Assembly (NCBI RefSeq): GCF_900188145.1
Contig: NZ_FZOJ01000037.1
Span: forward strand, 1-42,404
From: Anaerovirgula multivorans
GTDB taxonomy: Bacteria > Bacillota > Clostridia > Peptostreptococcales > Natronincolaceae
Direction: 5' to 3'
DNA: 42,404 nt
The notes under the pieces were generated by a model that was not told the origin of the DNA, ran no database searches, and saw only the letters and a program-made list of their open reading frames with translations. Of this stretch, positions 1 to 7,234 are shown piece after piece. Position 1 is the first letter of the stretch. Every line of letters begins with the position of its first letter. The translations under genes and the position numbers were made by a program.

Positions 1-39
1 TATCGAGGTCTAGAGTTATTATAAACTCTAAATTCGATA
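1..39. other. Stem-loop at the window edge
   Basis: TATCGA and TAGAGTT pair with AACTCTA and TCGATA to form a two-part stem with a small internal loop. A T-rich stretch follows about ten bases later, so this may be the terminator of a gene outside the window. It is too far from the T-run for a confident call. Confidence 0.4.
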
Positions 40-151
40 GGCTTGATTATTTTTTGAGGATTTCAACTGAAATTTTCAATTTCCCGATATCCCCTTTGTT
101 CTTTATATCTCATATTTACGATAACATTTTTTATGTTTCTCGTATATAGAT

Positions 152-370
152 TTGTTAATATCTGTTTTATTGCTAATATGGAACATACCGAATCTACGGT
201 ATTTGCCAGAGGAATTAATGGAATTGTTTAAGGACATAGAGACAAAGTATAAATACATGGGGAATGAAGATTTAGCATATAACAAAAAAGCTGCCTTTTT
301 AGCAGTCATTATAGTTTTACCATTTGCCCAAGTACTTATTTTATTGCTGATATTGTTAATGGTAAAATAA
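152..370 (+). CDS. Small membrane protein, possibly a truncated remnant
   Basis: A 72-residue reading frame from a TTG codon. It has a hydrophobic N-terminus, a charged middle (about residues 18-45, rich in E, D and K) and a strong C-terminal transmembrane segment (about residues 46-71). I see no ribosome binding site before the TTG, and the frame stays open upstream to about 125 without a better start. It may therefore be the 3' part of a gene whose front is lost. A clear terminator follows directly, which supports real transcription through the frame. I do not recognise a family. Confidence 0.35.
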   Translation: MLISVLLLIWNIPNLRYLPEELMELFKDIETKYKYMGNEDLAYNKKAAFLAVIIVLPFAQVLILLLILLMVK

Positions 371-376
371 CTTTGT

Positions 377-412
377 AAAAAGTCCTGAAGTATTAATGCC
401 TCAGGACTTTTT
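377..412. terminator. Bidirectional Rho-independent terminator
   Basis: AAAAAGTCCTGA and TCAGGACTTTTT form a perfect stem with a T-run on the + strand and, read in reverse, on the - strand. It can end both the gene at 152-370 and the leftward gene at 484-678. Confidence 0.75.
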
Positions 413-483
413 GGAGGATGAATATATTAAGCTAGAACTACTGGTTTTTTATAGGGAGATCAATACTTCATCCTTTATACAAC

Positions 484-678
484 TTAGCAAACTCCGAATA
501 ATCCTCGACCACCAAAAAGTACAATTAGCAATAGGAAGAAGAATAGTAAGCTATCTCCTGCAGCTCTAAATATGCCACAGTTACAGAATATAATCACCAA
601 TAGCAAGAAGAAAAATAATAAGCTGCTTTGCCCTCTAAATATACCTCCAAAAAAATCTGTTTTAGCTACATCACTCAT
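484..678 (-). CDS. Small hydrophobic protein with duplicated LLFFFLLL segments
   Basis: A 64-residue protein starting at the ATG at 678. It has two copies of a phenylalanine/leucine-rich hydrophobic segment (S-LLFFFLLL), each followed by a short cysteine- or glycine-rich turn (FCNCG and FGGRGLFG). An upstream GTG at 687 is in frame but lies inside the ribosome binding site AGGTGAG, so the ATG with about 6-nt spacing is preferred. Small clostridial proteins of this look are common and often left hypothetical; some are annotated as chorion class high-cysteine HCB protein 13. They may be spore-associated, but nothing here proves it. The terminator at 377-412 serves it. Confidence 0.55.
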   Translation of the reverse strand: MSDVAKTDFFGGIFRGQSSLLFFFLLLVIIFCNCGIFRAAGDSLLFFFLLLIVLFGGRGLFGVC

Positions 679-789
679 AGTGCTCACCTACTTTATAATA
701 TTTGACTATCTCTAGTCTTAATACAAAATATGCATTTAAAATAAAAGGGTGATTTTAAAGTTTGAAAAATTCAATTAATTATAAAACTG

Positions 790-2045
790 GACAGTTGACT
801 ATGGTTTCCGTAAGTATTATATATATTTGTGACAAGATTATAATATTAGGCAATATCGTGATGATAAGTGGAACTAGAAATTATAAAATGTATCTAACTC
901 TTCTTCACCGATATCGAAATGAATATCGTGGGGAGCTAATTTTTCCTTCATCAAAAACTCTGGCAACCGGTCATGTTCTTTTGTAAATCCAGCTTGCACA
1001 TTAAAATCTCTTTCTACTTTTAACGTTCTTTTACCTAATGCAAGTGCATCCTCTACACTTAAACTCCAGCCGAAGCGAGTGTTTAACATCTCAACAATCG
1101 TTGGCATAGCATCTTCATTATCTAAAATAGCAAAGGCTACAAACAAGCAAAATCCTGTTGAATCTATGAGGGTACTGGCTATCTGTAGGTTTCTAGAAAG
1201 GTCTAGCTGGCCTTCACGTTTTAAAGGATCTACGATTCCTCCTACTTTTAATATATTTGCTGTAATACAGTAACCGGCAGTATGGTCAGCTCCCATGGGT
1301 GTTGTGGCATAAGTAACACCTATTCCCTTAATACCTCTTGGATCGTATGCTGGCATATGTTGCCCTTTAACTGCTGCTATTCTAGTGATGCCAAAAGCCT
1401 GTCCAGCAAAAACGGAGCCTTGACCAATAATTCTACCCAGTGGACTACCTTTGCCTACTTCTTCCAATGCTTCCAAGGCTTTTTTACCGTCACCCCAAGG
1501 AATAATGCCCGCTTCCATGAGTACCCCTAAAGTACCCCCTGTTTCTATTGTATCCAAGCCTAAGTCATTAGATAACCAGTTCAATTCTCCAATATCATCT
1601 AAGCTAGAAACTTCACAGTGAGCTCCAAAGGCCCAAGCAGTTTCATATTCTATTGGAGAAATTGTTTTTCCTGAAGGTAGTGGATACTCATTAGAGCAGC
1701 CTATAACACATCCTGGCATACATCTATGGGTAGCGGAGCCTCCACGCTCTTCAGCTATTTTAGCTAATGTTTCTCCACCAATGGGGTCGGCATGCTCAAA
1801 TCTTCCCGTAGCAAAATTTTTGGTGGGTAGACCCCCTGCTTCATTGATATAGAATTACCAAACAGGCTTTTTCAAAACAAAGGGTGAAGCTAAATCCACA
1901 CATGTCGAGACGACGGTTTCAACTGCTAACATGCTCATGAATAATATTGCTGTTATTCAGTGAAAAATTATTGATACACTATATTGACCTGCAAAAATGG
2001 ATACAGTATATTTTATATAATATAATTTACAAATTATTTGATCTA
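790..2045. repeat. Duplicated segment, copy 1 (counterpart of 7298-9460)
   Basis: This stretch aligns with 7298-9460. The aldehyde oxidoreductase part (874-1849 against 7371-8346) differs at only about three positions by eye. Copy 1 then jumps across about 920 bp that are present in copy 2 (about 8347-9266). It resumes at 1854 (equivalent to 9271), with roughly 7% mismatch over the next 190 bp. Left of 874 the similarity is much weaker. The part after 1854 also carries a one-base deletion that breaks the small reading frame seen intact at 9223-9381. Confidence 0.85.
874..1849 (-). pseudogene. Truncated aldehyde ferredoxin oxidoreductase (C-terminal part)
   Basis: The reading frame encodes the C-terminal ~325 residues of the enzyme encoded at 7371-9101, including the cysteine cluster C-MPG-C-VIG-C and the distal STGFC ligand. 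The N-terminal pterin-binding domain, the start codon and the promoter are gone because of a ~920-bp deletion. An internal ATG at 1719 opens a 281-codon frame, but a protein starting there would lack the tungstopterin domain and the first cluster cysteine. The last residues read DTFYNF against DAFYNF in the full copy. It is almost certainly nonfunctional as an oxidoreductase; its near identity to the full copy suggests recent origin or gene conversion. Confidence 0.85.
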
Positions 2046-2386
2046 AGTACTAATATATCAGATTTTTAAGGAGGACTTTTGATATATTCTGCTGTTTAGA
2101 GGTGTACATGTAAAAGTGGTCTAAAAATCAGTTTTTTTTAGTGGTTTCAAACTGTTTCCGGTGTTAGTTCTAGAAAGCTGATAATCAATTGAAGTGATAT
2201 AAAACGTATGATAAAATCTGAGAGTATATAAAAAAATGTTTGTTTGTCAACAAATCATAAGTTAGATAGAAAGGATATAGCAGTAGGCTAGTAAGTGCTT
2301 TGATGTTGAAAATAAGGGAAATCAGGAAAAGAGAGTAATTCTTAATAAAAGGATGCTCTCTTTTTATAATTCTGGTAGATGTTCTA
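2046..2386. other. Intergenic stretch before agrA
   Basis: No convincing gene. A short inverted repeat (AATATATCA near 2050 against TGATATATT near 2084) encloses an AAGGAGGAC. A terminator-like hairpin lies at 2327-2365. I see no start codon with a usable reading frame after the AAGGAGGAC. Confidence 0.5.
2327..2365 (+). terminator. Rho-independent terminator upstream of agrA
   Basis: AAAAGAGAG pairs with CTCTCTTTTT across a ~19-nt loop, followed by T-rich sequence. It would insulate agrA from transcription coming from the left, although no clear gene precedes it. Confidence 0.55.
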
Positions 2387-2415
2387 TAACATTTCGTCGA
2401 CGATTTTTAACATTT
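2387..2415. promoter_or_regulatory. Candidate LytTR operator (21-bp-phased direct repeats)
   Basis: TAACATTT occurs at 2387 and again at 2408, exactly 21 bp start to start. Two direct repeats two helical turns apart are the usual arrangement of LytTR-family (AgrA-like) sites. A third, inverted AAAATGTTA lies near 2472. The sequence itself does not match the staphylococcal AgrA box, so this is an inference from spacing and position about 110 bp before agrA. Confidence 0.35.
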
Positions 2416-2527
2416 TACCGATTTTTTATTTAAATTAGCATTACATTATGTTAGTGTTTTATTAGGCTTCAATAAAATGTTAAATATATATCAATGCTTG
2501 ATAAGAAATAGGAGCAGGAGGATTACA

Positions 2528-3247
2528 ATGTTGAATATCCTTGTAGTTGAAGACAATCAAGTTGAAAGAAACAATTTAGTTAGAATGCTTAGGCGTTTAA
2601 AGACAGGCATAAAAATATTTGAGGCTGCCACCGGCGAACAAGCAATAAAAATATTAAGACAAGAAATGATTGGATTATTCTTTTTAGATATTGAACTTCC
2701 TGATATATCGGGCTTGAAAATCGCAGCGACGATTCGCTCTATGCCTCAATACGAGTTAACCTATATTGTCTTTATCACTACCCATGTTTATTATCAGCTG
2801 GAAGCCTTTAAAAAGTACCATTGCTATGACTTTATTGAAAAACCCTATAAAAAAGAGGATGTGGCAAAAATTTCAGAGAGGCTGATAAAAGGAATTACAA
2901 AGGAGTGGGATAAAGAACAAGTAGTCCGATTTCAAATTAGAAATTGCATCTTAAAAATTTTTCTTAAAGATATTTTATTTATAGAGTCTCAGGGGAGAAA
3001 CTGTGTGATTCATACCAAAAATAATCAATACATCATCCCTAATATTTCAATGCAAAAGCTATTAGAAAGAATAGGAGCTTCTAATTTTATGCGAACCCAT
3101 AAATCTTATATAGTGAATCTCAAAAATATTCACCTAATAGAAAAGCATGAGAAAAACTCTTGGATAGTGCATTTTGAAAATTATTCTTTAGTTGCTTATA
3201 TAAGTGATAAATACAAAAAGGATTTTTTTAATAAATCTTGTGACTAA
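2528..3247 (+). CDS. agrA: AgrA-like LytTR response regulator
   Basis: A 239-residue regulator of the AgrA/LytR class. It has an N-terminal receiver domain (about residues 1-125) with the acidic pair after VVED and the phosphoacceptor Asp54 in FLDIELPD, and a C-terminal LytTR DNA-binding domain (about 140-236). The reading frame extends upstream to 2477, but the ATG at 2528 has a perfect AGGAGG six bases before it and begins exactly at the receiver fold, so it is the start. It lies 26 bp before the histidine kinase gene and should be co-transcribed with it. Its predicted role is to activate the autoinducer genes at 4525-5231 after phosphorylation by the kinase. Confidence 0.85.
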   Translation: MLNILVVEDNQVERNNLVRMLRRLKTGIKIFEAATGEQAIKILRQEMIGLFFLDIELPDISGLKIAATIRSMPQYELTYIVFITTHVYYQLEAFKKYHCYDFIEKPYKKEDVAKISERLIKGITKEWDKEQVVRFQIRNCILKIFLKDILFIESQGRNCVIHTKNNQYIIPNISMQKLLERIGASNFMRTHKSYIVNLKNIHLIEKHEKNSWIVHFENYSLVAYISDKYKKDFFNKSCD

Positions 3248-3273
3248 AGTGTACAGGCTAAAGGGGGAATTAT

Positions 3274-4533
3274 ATGCAATGGTATGAAATATTTATTCTT
3301 TCGATATTGGAAATGATAGCTATACTATTAGTATGGAGTAAGTTAAATAATCAATTAAATATTTATAGAATAAGGAGTTTCTGTGTTATTATTTTTTTGG
3401 CAGCAATGGCAGTGACATTTAATATGTATAATGTTAACCTTGGATTTCTAATTAATTTTATAGTATTATGCATTACAGTTATGATCTTATTTAAAGTGCC
3501 TGTTAAAACTACAATTTTACAATTCTTAACTGTATTAATTATATTTTCTAGTATTCAGTTTCTATTTACTTTTATCTTATCATATCTTGCAAATCCTATG
3601 GATTATTCATTGATTAACGGGCTTATTGTTAATATAGCTACCCTTATAGTATGTATTATTATTTATAAATATATTATATTTGCTAGGTTGCAAAAATATT
3701 TCGCAAAATATGGAAACTACGTGATAACAATTGTTATTAATATCGCAGGAATCCTTTTACTGCTTATGTATATGTGGGCAATGAATAAAGATTTTGTATG
3801 GAACTATATAGTGTACCTAGTAGCAGCAATTGTCATCTGGGAAGGATTGAACTTATTTTTTTTATATCAATCAGTACGTATTAAGGAGCAGCAAAAAATG
3901 ATTTATATTCATGAAAAATATATGCCGTTTTTAAAGGACATGGTACATGAAGTAAGGCAAAAACAGCATGACTTTAAAAATCACCTTAATGCTCTTTACG
4001 GACTAGCGCAAATCGAAGATGATCAACAGGCAAAAAAAGAAATCAAACAATATTTAGATACAGTAATTGAAGGAATAAAATCTACTGATCAGCTGCTGAA
4101 TATAAAAGAACCTATCTTAACTGCAATCATTTATAGTAAGAAGTTCTTGGCAAAAGAAAAAGGTATTTCTTTTAATATTGAATTTCAAGGGGAAATACCA
4201 CAATATCCATTAGAAAAACATGAACTTGTTGAATTGTTAGGTAATCTGTTAGACAATGCCATTGAGGCAGCTGAAGATAGTAGTGTTGAAAGAGCTAAAA
4301 TATTTTTAACCCTTGGAAAAGAAGAAAATTATAGCATGATAGAAGTAAAAAATACAGGAGGATCAATTCAACAAAAGCATATGGACCGTATGTTTGAAAG
4401 GGGTTTTTCTACCAAAAAAGGAAAGCATCAAGGCTATGGTTTATATAATGTAAAGCAAATCGTTGATTATTATCAGGGAACCATAGAGCTTTCCTTTGAT
4501 GGGGGATGTACAGTTTTTAAGATATTATTTTAG
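3274..4533 (+). CDS. agrC: AgrC-like sensor histidine kinase
   Basis: A 419-residue membrane kinase. About six transmembrane segments fill residues 5-205. The phosphoacceptor His232 follows in the motif RQKQHDFKNH, and a C-terminal GHKL ATPase domain shows NLLDNAIEAA (N box) and GYGLYNVKQ (G box). This is the AgrC layout: a polytopic sensor for a secreted cyclic peptide and a cytoplasmic kinase that phosphorylates AgrA. A run AAGGGGG precedes the ATG. The last nine bases overlap the 3' end of the oppositely directed agrD gene, so the two transcription units converge. Confidence 0.85.
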   Translation: MQWYEIFILSILEMIAILLVWSKLNNQLNIYRIRSFCVIIFLAAMAVTFNMYNVNLGFLINFIVLCITVMILFKVPVKTTILQFLTVLIIFSSIQFLFTFILSYLANPMDYSLINGLIVNIATLIVCIIIYKYIIFARLQKYFAKYGNYVITIVINIAGILLLLMYMWAMNKDFVWNYIVYLVAAIVIWEGLNLFFLYQSVRIKEQQKMIYIHEKYMPFLKDMVHEVRQKQHDFKNHLNALYGLAQIEDDQQAKKEIKQYLDTVIEGIKSTDQLLNIKEPILTAIIYSKKFLAKEKGISFNIEFQGEIPQYPLEKHELVELLGNLLDNAIEAAEDSSVERAKIFLTLGKEENYSMIEVKNTGGSIQQKHMDRMFERGFSTKKGKHQGYGLYNVKQIVDYYQGTIELSFDGGCTVFKILF

Positions 4534-4665
4534 CAGATTTTTAGGACATTTTGGCTCTCCCCAGAAGACGATTGAACCGGAACAAGCAATTAGATCTGAA
4601 GCAAGTACAAACATAGATGCAATAGAAAATAAAACTACTTTAAATATTGAACCATTGTTTTTCAT
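4525..4665 (-). CDS. agrD: AgrD-like cyclic autoinducer peptide precursor
   Basis: A 46-residue precursor. It has an amphipathic/hydrophobic N-terminal leader (residues 1-27), a core around C28-SGSIVFW, and the charged tail GEPKCPKNLLK that is typical of clostridial AgrD (xEPKxPxxLLK). The ATG at 4665 follows a perfect AAAGGAGGT and overlaps the agrB stop as ATGA, so the two are translationally coupled. The tail spacing is odd: in the usual pattern the ring residue lies five positions before the [x][E/Q]PK tail, and here that residue is Ser31, while the cysteine is three residues earlier. The mature signal could be a serine lactone or a larger cysteine thiolactone. AgrB would cleave the tail and cyclise the core. 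Confidence 0.85.
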   Translation of the reverse strand: MKNNGSIFKVVLFSIASMFVLASDLIACSGSIVFWGEPKCPKNLLK

Positions 4666-5231
4666 TGGACTACCTCCTTTACTGGTAATAATTGGAATGA
4701 TTGCAAACAAATTGTCCATATGCCGCATTCAAAAAAAGTTTGATTATGTATAAAAATAAATTTGAACAAAACAATAATCCATAATAGTGTAGAGAAAAGG
4801 GATAGATATTTCAGTATCCTTTTTCTTTTTTTATTTAAAATAGGTCGAAAGATAGAGGGCTTAGGGGAATGATAATAAATGATTATTGTGCTAATCAGCA
4901 TCAGTATAAGGGCCCTATGGAAGGACAACGTAAATAAATACGGCAAAATTAAAACAGCTAAGGAGAAAAAATTAAAGCTTATCACAAAGCATAACAACCC
5001 ACCTTCAAAGTGCAGCCCTCCAGAAAATAAACGAATCGACAGCAATAGACCCAGAGAAAACAAGAAGAAAGATACCTTATTTAACCTGGCGAAAAATAAC
5101 AGAAGTATAATGAATTTTATTCCTTCATTCCAGATAACCCTCATGGCATACTTCATTTTACGAAGATCACTATGAGATAAAAGTTTTTCTTTATAGATTT
5201 TATAGACAAAAAGATCAATAGGGCTATGCAT
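4662..5231 (-). CDS. agrB: AgrB-like peptide-processing membrane protease
   Basis: A 189-residue integral membrane cysteine protease of the AgrB family. The catalytic pair is His74 and Cys81 in SGGLHFEGGLLC, the same seven-residue spacing as in staphylococcal AgrB, followed by several transmembrane segments (about 85-120 and 145-162). It removes the AgrD tail and forms the cyclic peptide. It is co-directional with agrD, with a 4-bp stop-start overlap. The start has only a weak ribosome binding site. A long inverted repeat lies 70-146 bp upstream of the start and may be its control region. Confidence 0.85.
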   Translation of the reverse strand: MHSPIDLFVYKIYKEKLLSHSDLRKMKYAMRVIWNEGIKFIILLLFFARLNKVSFFLFSLGLLLSIRLFSGGLHFEGGLLCFVISFNFFSLAVLILPYLFTLSFHRALILMLISTIIIYYHSPKPSIFRPILNKKRKRILKYLSLFSTLLWIIVLFKFIFIHNQTFFECGIWTICLQSFQLLPVKEVVQ

Positions 5232-5300
5232 TTCAACTCATCTCTAACCTTTTCAACTAAATTGAATCATAACATAATTGGAAATAATATACAACCCAGA

Positions 5301-5377
5301 TGTAATGAAACGGGAGTTTAATGTAACGAAAAAGTTTTTTCACCCATTTCATTACATTAAACTCCCGTTTTGTTACA
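5301..5377. repeat. 31-bp near-perfect inverted repeat upstream of agrB
   Basis: The arms 5301-5331 and 5347-5377 match at 28 of 31 positions, with the core AAACGGGAGTTTAATGTAA, and enclose a 15-nt T-rich loop. Each arm starts with TGTAA and ends with TGTAAYGAAA, so four related TGTAA boxes are present. It can act as an operator, as a strong RNA hairpin, or be a small mobile palindrome. Its location in the agrB promoter region suggests regulation, but this is not proven. Confidence 0.7.
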
Positions 5378-5495
5378 ATTATATTGAAAAAAAGGAATTT
5401 TTTTGATACATTGAGGATGTACTTAGGTATAAACTAGGTTATCTAATCGAAAAAGACAGAAATAAAAAAATAAGATGTGAAGGAGGGAAGATATT

Positions 5496-5564
5496 ATGGA
5501 CAAGATTTCCCGAGATTCTCCAAAAAACAGTGACAAACCTATTATCTTTTTTATGTTTCTGTGA
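5496..5564 (+). CDS. Possible 22-residue peptide
   Basis: MDKISRDSPKNSDKPIIFF plus MFL, preceded by a strong GAAGGAGGG seven bases before the ATG. It has a polar N-terminus and a hydrophobic C-terminus. The strong ribosome binding site and its position in a block of small exported proteins next to agr are the only support. It may be a translated leader, a peptide signal or the front of a broken gene, since another frame opens eight bases later in the +1 register. Confidence 0.35.
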   Translation: MDKISRDSPKNSDKPIIFFMFL

Positions 5565-5571
5565 TAAAATC

Positions 5572-5709
5572 ATGAGAGGATTTTTCTTTCTGAGTGTTTT
5601 GTGGACAAAAACATTTTATCAGAAATACAGGGATATCCTATTTATTTTTCAAAAAAAGATTCAAAAATTTTTGAGTGAATTTTTATGGATTAAGCAAGTA
5701 ATTATCTGA
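5572..5709 (+). CDS. Possible 45-residue hydrophobic/basic peptide
   Basis: An open frame from ATG 5572 encoding an aromatic, partly hydrophobic and basic peptide (MRGFFFLSVLW at the start, QKKIQKFL in the middle). It has no ribosome binding site of its own. It follows the 22-codon frame by seven bases, so it could only be expressed by coupling, or it could be the +1-shifted continuation of a decayed gene. Low confidence. Confidence 0.2.
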   Translation: MRGFFFLSVLWTKTFYQKYRDILFIFQKKIQKFLSEFLWIKQVII

Positions 5710-5793
5710 TTTTTTATTTTTACTTGCCGAATCCAAGTTTAAAATATTTTTTAAAGGTAGTATAAAGTAGTTTTTAAATAGGAGGAATAAAAA

Positions 5794-6390
5794 ATGAAAA
5801 AAGTAGTTGCATTAATTTGTATCATAAGTTGTGTATTTACGATGTCTGTAGGTGTTTTTGCAACAGAGCAAGAAGAGGTTACTCTGAATGTTTTGGAAGA
5901 AATGTATGAATTAAAAACAATAGATGAAGTTCCAGAAGGTATTGAGCCAATTGAATTAGAATTAGAAGAAGTGGAAGATTTTATAAAATCTATAGAAAAA
6001 TACAATACAGAAACTGAGCCTGATGGTGAAATAGAAGTATCAGATGATTACAATTCTAATGAGATGCGAATACTATCAAGTAGTTGTAAAAGTCAAAAGA
6101 TTAGCAAGAAGGAATTAATAGGAATTTTATTATGGAAAAAGCTGTACGGTACAATCAAAATATGCGATAATAAAATTACAGAAGCAAACTCATTAGGAAT
6201 GAGTTTTGAAGGTTATTCTCCAGGAATAACTTTAAGAGATTCTTCCGTTAAAACTAGATATGATATTAGTGATAATGGTAAAACAATAACTTTATACGGT
6301 GAGGGAGATGTAGACTATTATCTACTTATTGACGGGGCAATTAAACTATTCACACTTCACACAGAAATGGAATTTGATTATTCACTTTAA
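5794..6390 (+). CDS. Secreted protein of unknown function
   Basis: A 198-residue protein with a classic signal peptide (KK, then a hydrophobic stretch, cleavage likely after VFA at about residue 23). A strongly acidic segment follows (about residues 25-85, rich in E and D), then a possibly folded C-terminal domain (about 95-198) containing two cysteines (Cys97 and about Cys122) that could form a disulfide. The ATG follows AGGAGG at good spacing. It belongs to no family I recognise. A small membrane protein gene follows 14 bp later and looks co-transcribed, a layout often seen for exported peptides with a dedicated membrane partner. Confidence 0.7.
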   Translation: MKKVVALICIISCVFTMSVGVFATEQEEVTLNVLEEMYELKTIDEVPEGIEPIELELEEVEDFIKSIEKYNTETEPDGEIEVSDDYNSNEMRILSSSCKSQKISKKELIGILLWKKLYGTIKICDNKITEANSLGMSFEGYSPGITLRDSSVKTRYDISDNGKTITLYGEGDVDYYLLIDGAIKLFTLHTEMEFDYSL

Positions 6391-6404
6391 AGGTGGTTAT
6401 GACT

Positions 6405-6554
6405 ATGAGTATTTTAACTATTAGTATGCAGATTCTTAATACAATTTTAGGAGTATTAGGTATTTATTTACTGTTTATCGTTCTACCAGCAAAAATCAAA
6501 AAAAAATCATTACAGCTAGATCGCATCGAAAATATACTATCGAAAAAAAAATAA
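6405..6554 (+). CDS. Small single-span membrane protein
   Basis: 49 residues with one transmembrane helix (about residues 5-30) and a basic cytoplasmic tail (AKIKKKSLQLDRIENILSKK). The ATG at 6405 is eight bases after AAAGGTGG; the in-frame ATG at 6399 is too close to it. It follows the secreted protein gene by 14 bp and is followed by a terminator, so the two form a short operon. Function unknown; an accessory or immunity-type role for the secreted protein is a guess. Confidence 0.6.
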   Translation: MSILTISMQILNTILGVLGIYLLFIVLPAKIKKKSLQLDRIENILSKKK

Positions 6555-6566
6555 AAAAGTACAGTA

Positions 6567-6597
6567 AAAGCACAGCCTTTTTATGGACTGTGCTTTT
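6567..6597 (+). terminator. Rho-independent terminator
   Basis: AAAAGCACAG pairs with CTGTGCTTTT around a T-rich loop and runs into more T. It ends the 5794-6554 operon. Confidence 0.8.
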
Positions 6598-6600
6598 TCA

Positions 6601-6619
6601 GTGCGACAGGCAGTCGCAC
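6601..6619. repeat. GTGCGAC/GTCGCAC hairpin
   Basis: A perfect 7-bp inverted repeat with a 5-nt loop immediately after the terminator, followed by a second small repeat (near 6625-6640). It is GC-rich relative to its surroundings. It may be a remnant of a repetitive palindrome; no role is evident. Confidence 0.5.
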
Positions 6620-6707
6620 ATTCATGAACTAAAGTTTATGGGCAAAAAGTCAATGGGGGATAGTGAAATATCTCTCTTTATATTTCAATTCTAAAGGAGG
6701 CTAAAAT

Positions 6708-6914
6708 TTGAAACATATCTATGCTATCCTGTTAGGGATTTTATGTGGATTTATATCTTTTTTATTTGCTATCTATCTTCCTATATATATTAATTTAGGA
6801 AATGGATACTATGCAAGTATAATAATTTTAATCTCTATTCTGATTGGAACAATTATAGCTTGCACATTGACGGTTGTAAATTTACTAAAAGAAATAAAAA
6901 AGCTAAAAACATGA
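6708..6914 (+). CDS. Small two-span membrane protein
   Basis: 68 residues starting at a TTG seven bases after a perfect AAAGGAGG. Two transmembrane helices (about 5-28 and 36-58) precede a basic C-terminal end (KEIKKLK). No family recognised. It lies in the same stretch of small membrane proteins between agr and the oxidoreductase gene. Confidence 0.6.
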   Translation: MKHIYAILLGILCGFISFLFAIYLPIYINLGNGYYASIIILISILIGTIIACTLTVVNLLKEIKKLKT

Positions 6915-6997
6915 CTATATTTATACGTCAGTAGCGTCAATGGGGACGGTTATGGCGCTGGCAATCGGAAGTTTTGTTCTAGTAGGAACACTGCGAG

Positions 6998-7210
6998 GTG
7001 GAAAAGACAAATTTCCTAAATTTCTTGTTTTCTAAAAATGACAAAATAAAAACTATACAAGCGATTATTTTATTAATAATTCTTATGTTGATTCCAGTCT
7101 TTGTAAGGATATTAGATATAAAAGTCAGTAAAGAAGTACAATGGCTTATCTTTTTTCCTTTTACTATGTTCACCCTTATGGCCATTTGTCAGCATAATAA
7201 TGAGCATTGA
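6998..7210 (+). CDS. Small membrane protein, start uncertain
   Basis: 70 residues from a GTG, with a basic N-terminus and two hydrophobic segments (about 20-38 and 48-64). The only purine-rich sequence before the GTG (GCGAGG) abuts it, so the true start is unclear. A second short frame in another register (6940-7035, with MALAIGSFVLVG) overlaps its front, which could mean that a frameshift split one gene. No family recognised. Confidence 0.4.
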   Translation: MEKTNFLNFLFSKNDKIKTIQAIILLIILMLIPVFVRILDIKVSKEVQWLIFFPFTMFTLMAICQHNNEH

Positions 7211-7234
7211 TTCCACTGTTATATAAAGAGAAAA

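Noticed and set aside
762..986. Open frame of 74 codons on the + strand
   Set aside because: It runs antisense through the end of the truncated oxidoreductase copy, starts at a TTG without a ribosome binding site, and is not open as such in copy 2.
1079..1530. Two + strand frames, repeated at 7576-8027
   Set aside because: Both are antisense shadows of the oxidoreductase gene; their identity in both copies only reflects the duplication.
4496..4753. 85-codon + strand frame over the agrC-agrD junction
   Set aside because: It is the complement of agrD and the end of agrB; the AgrD signature and perfect ribosome binding site are on the other strand.
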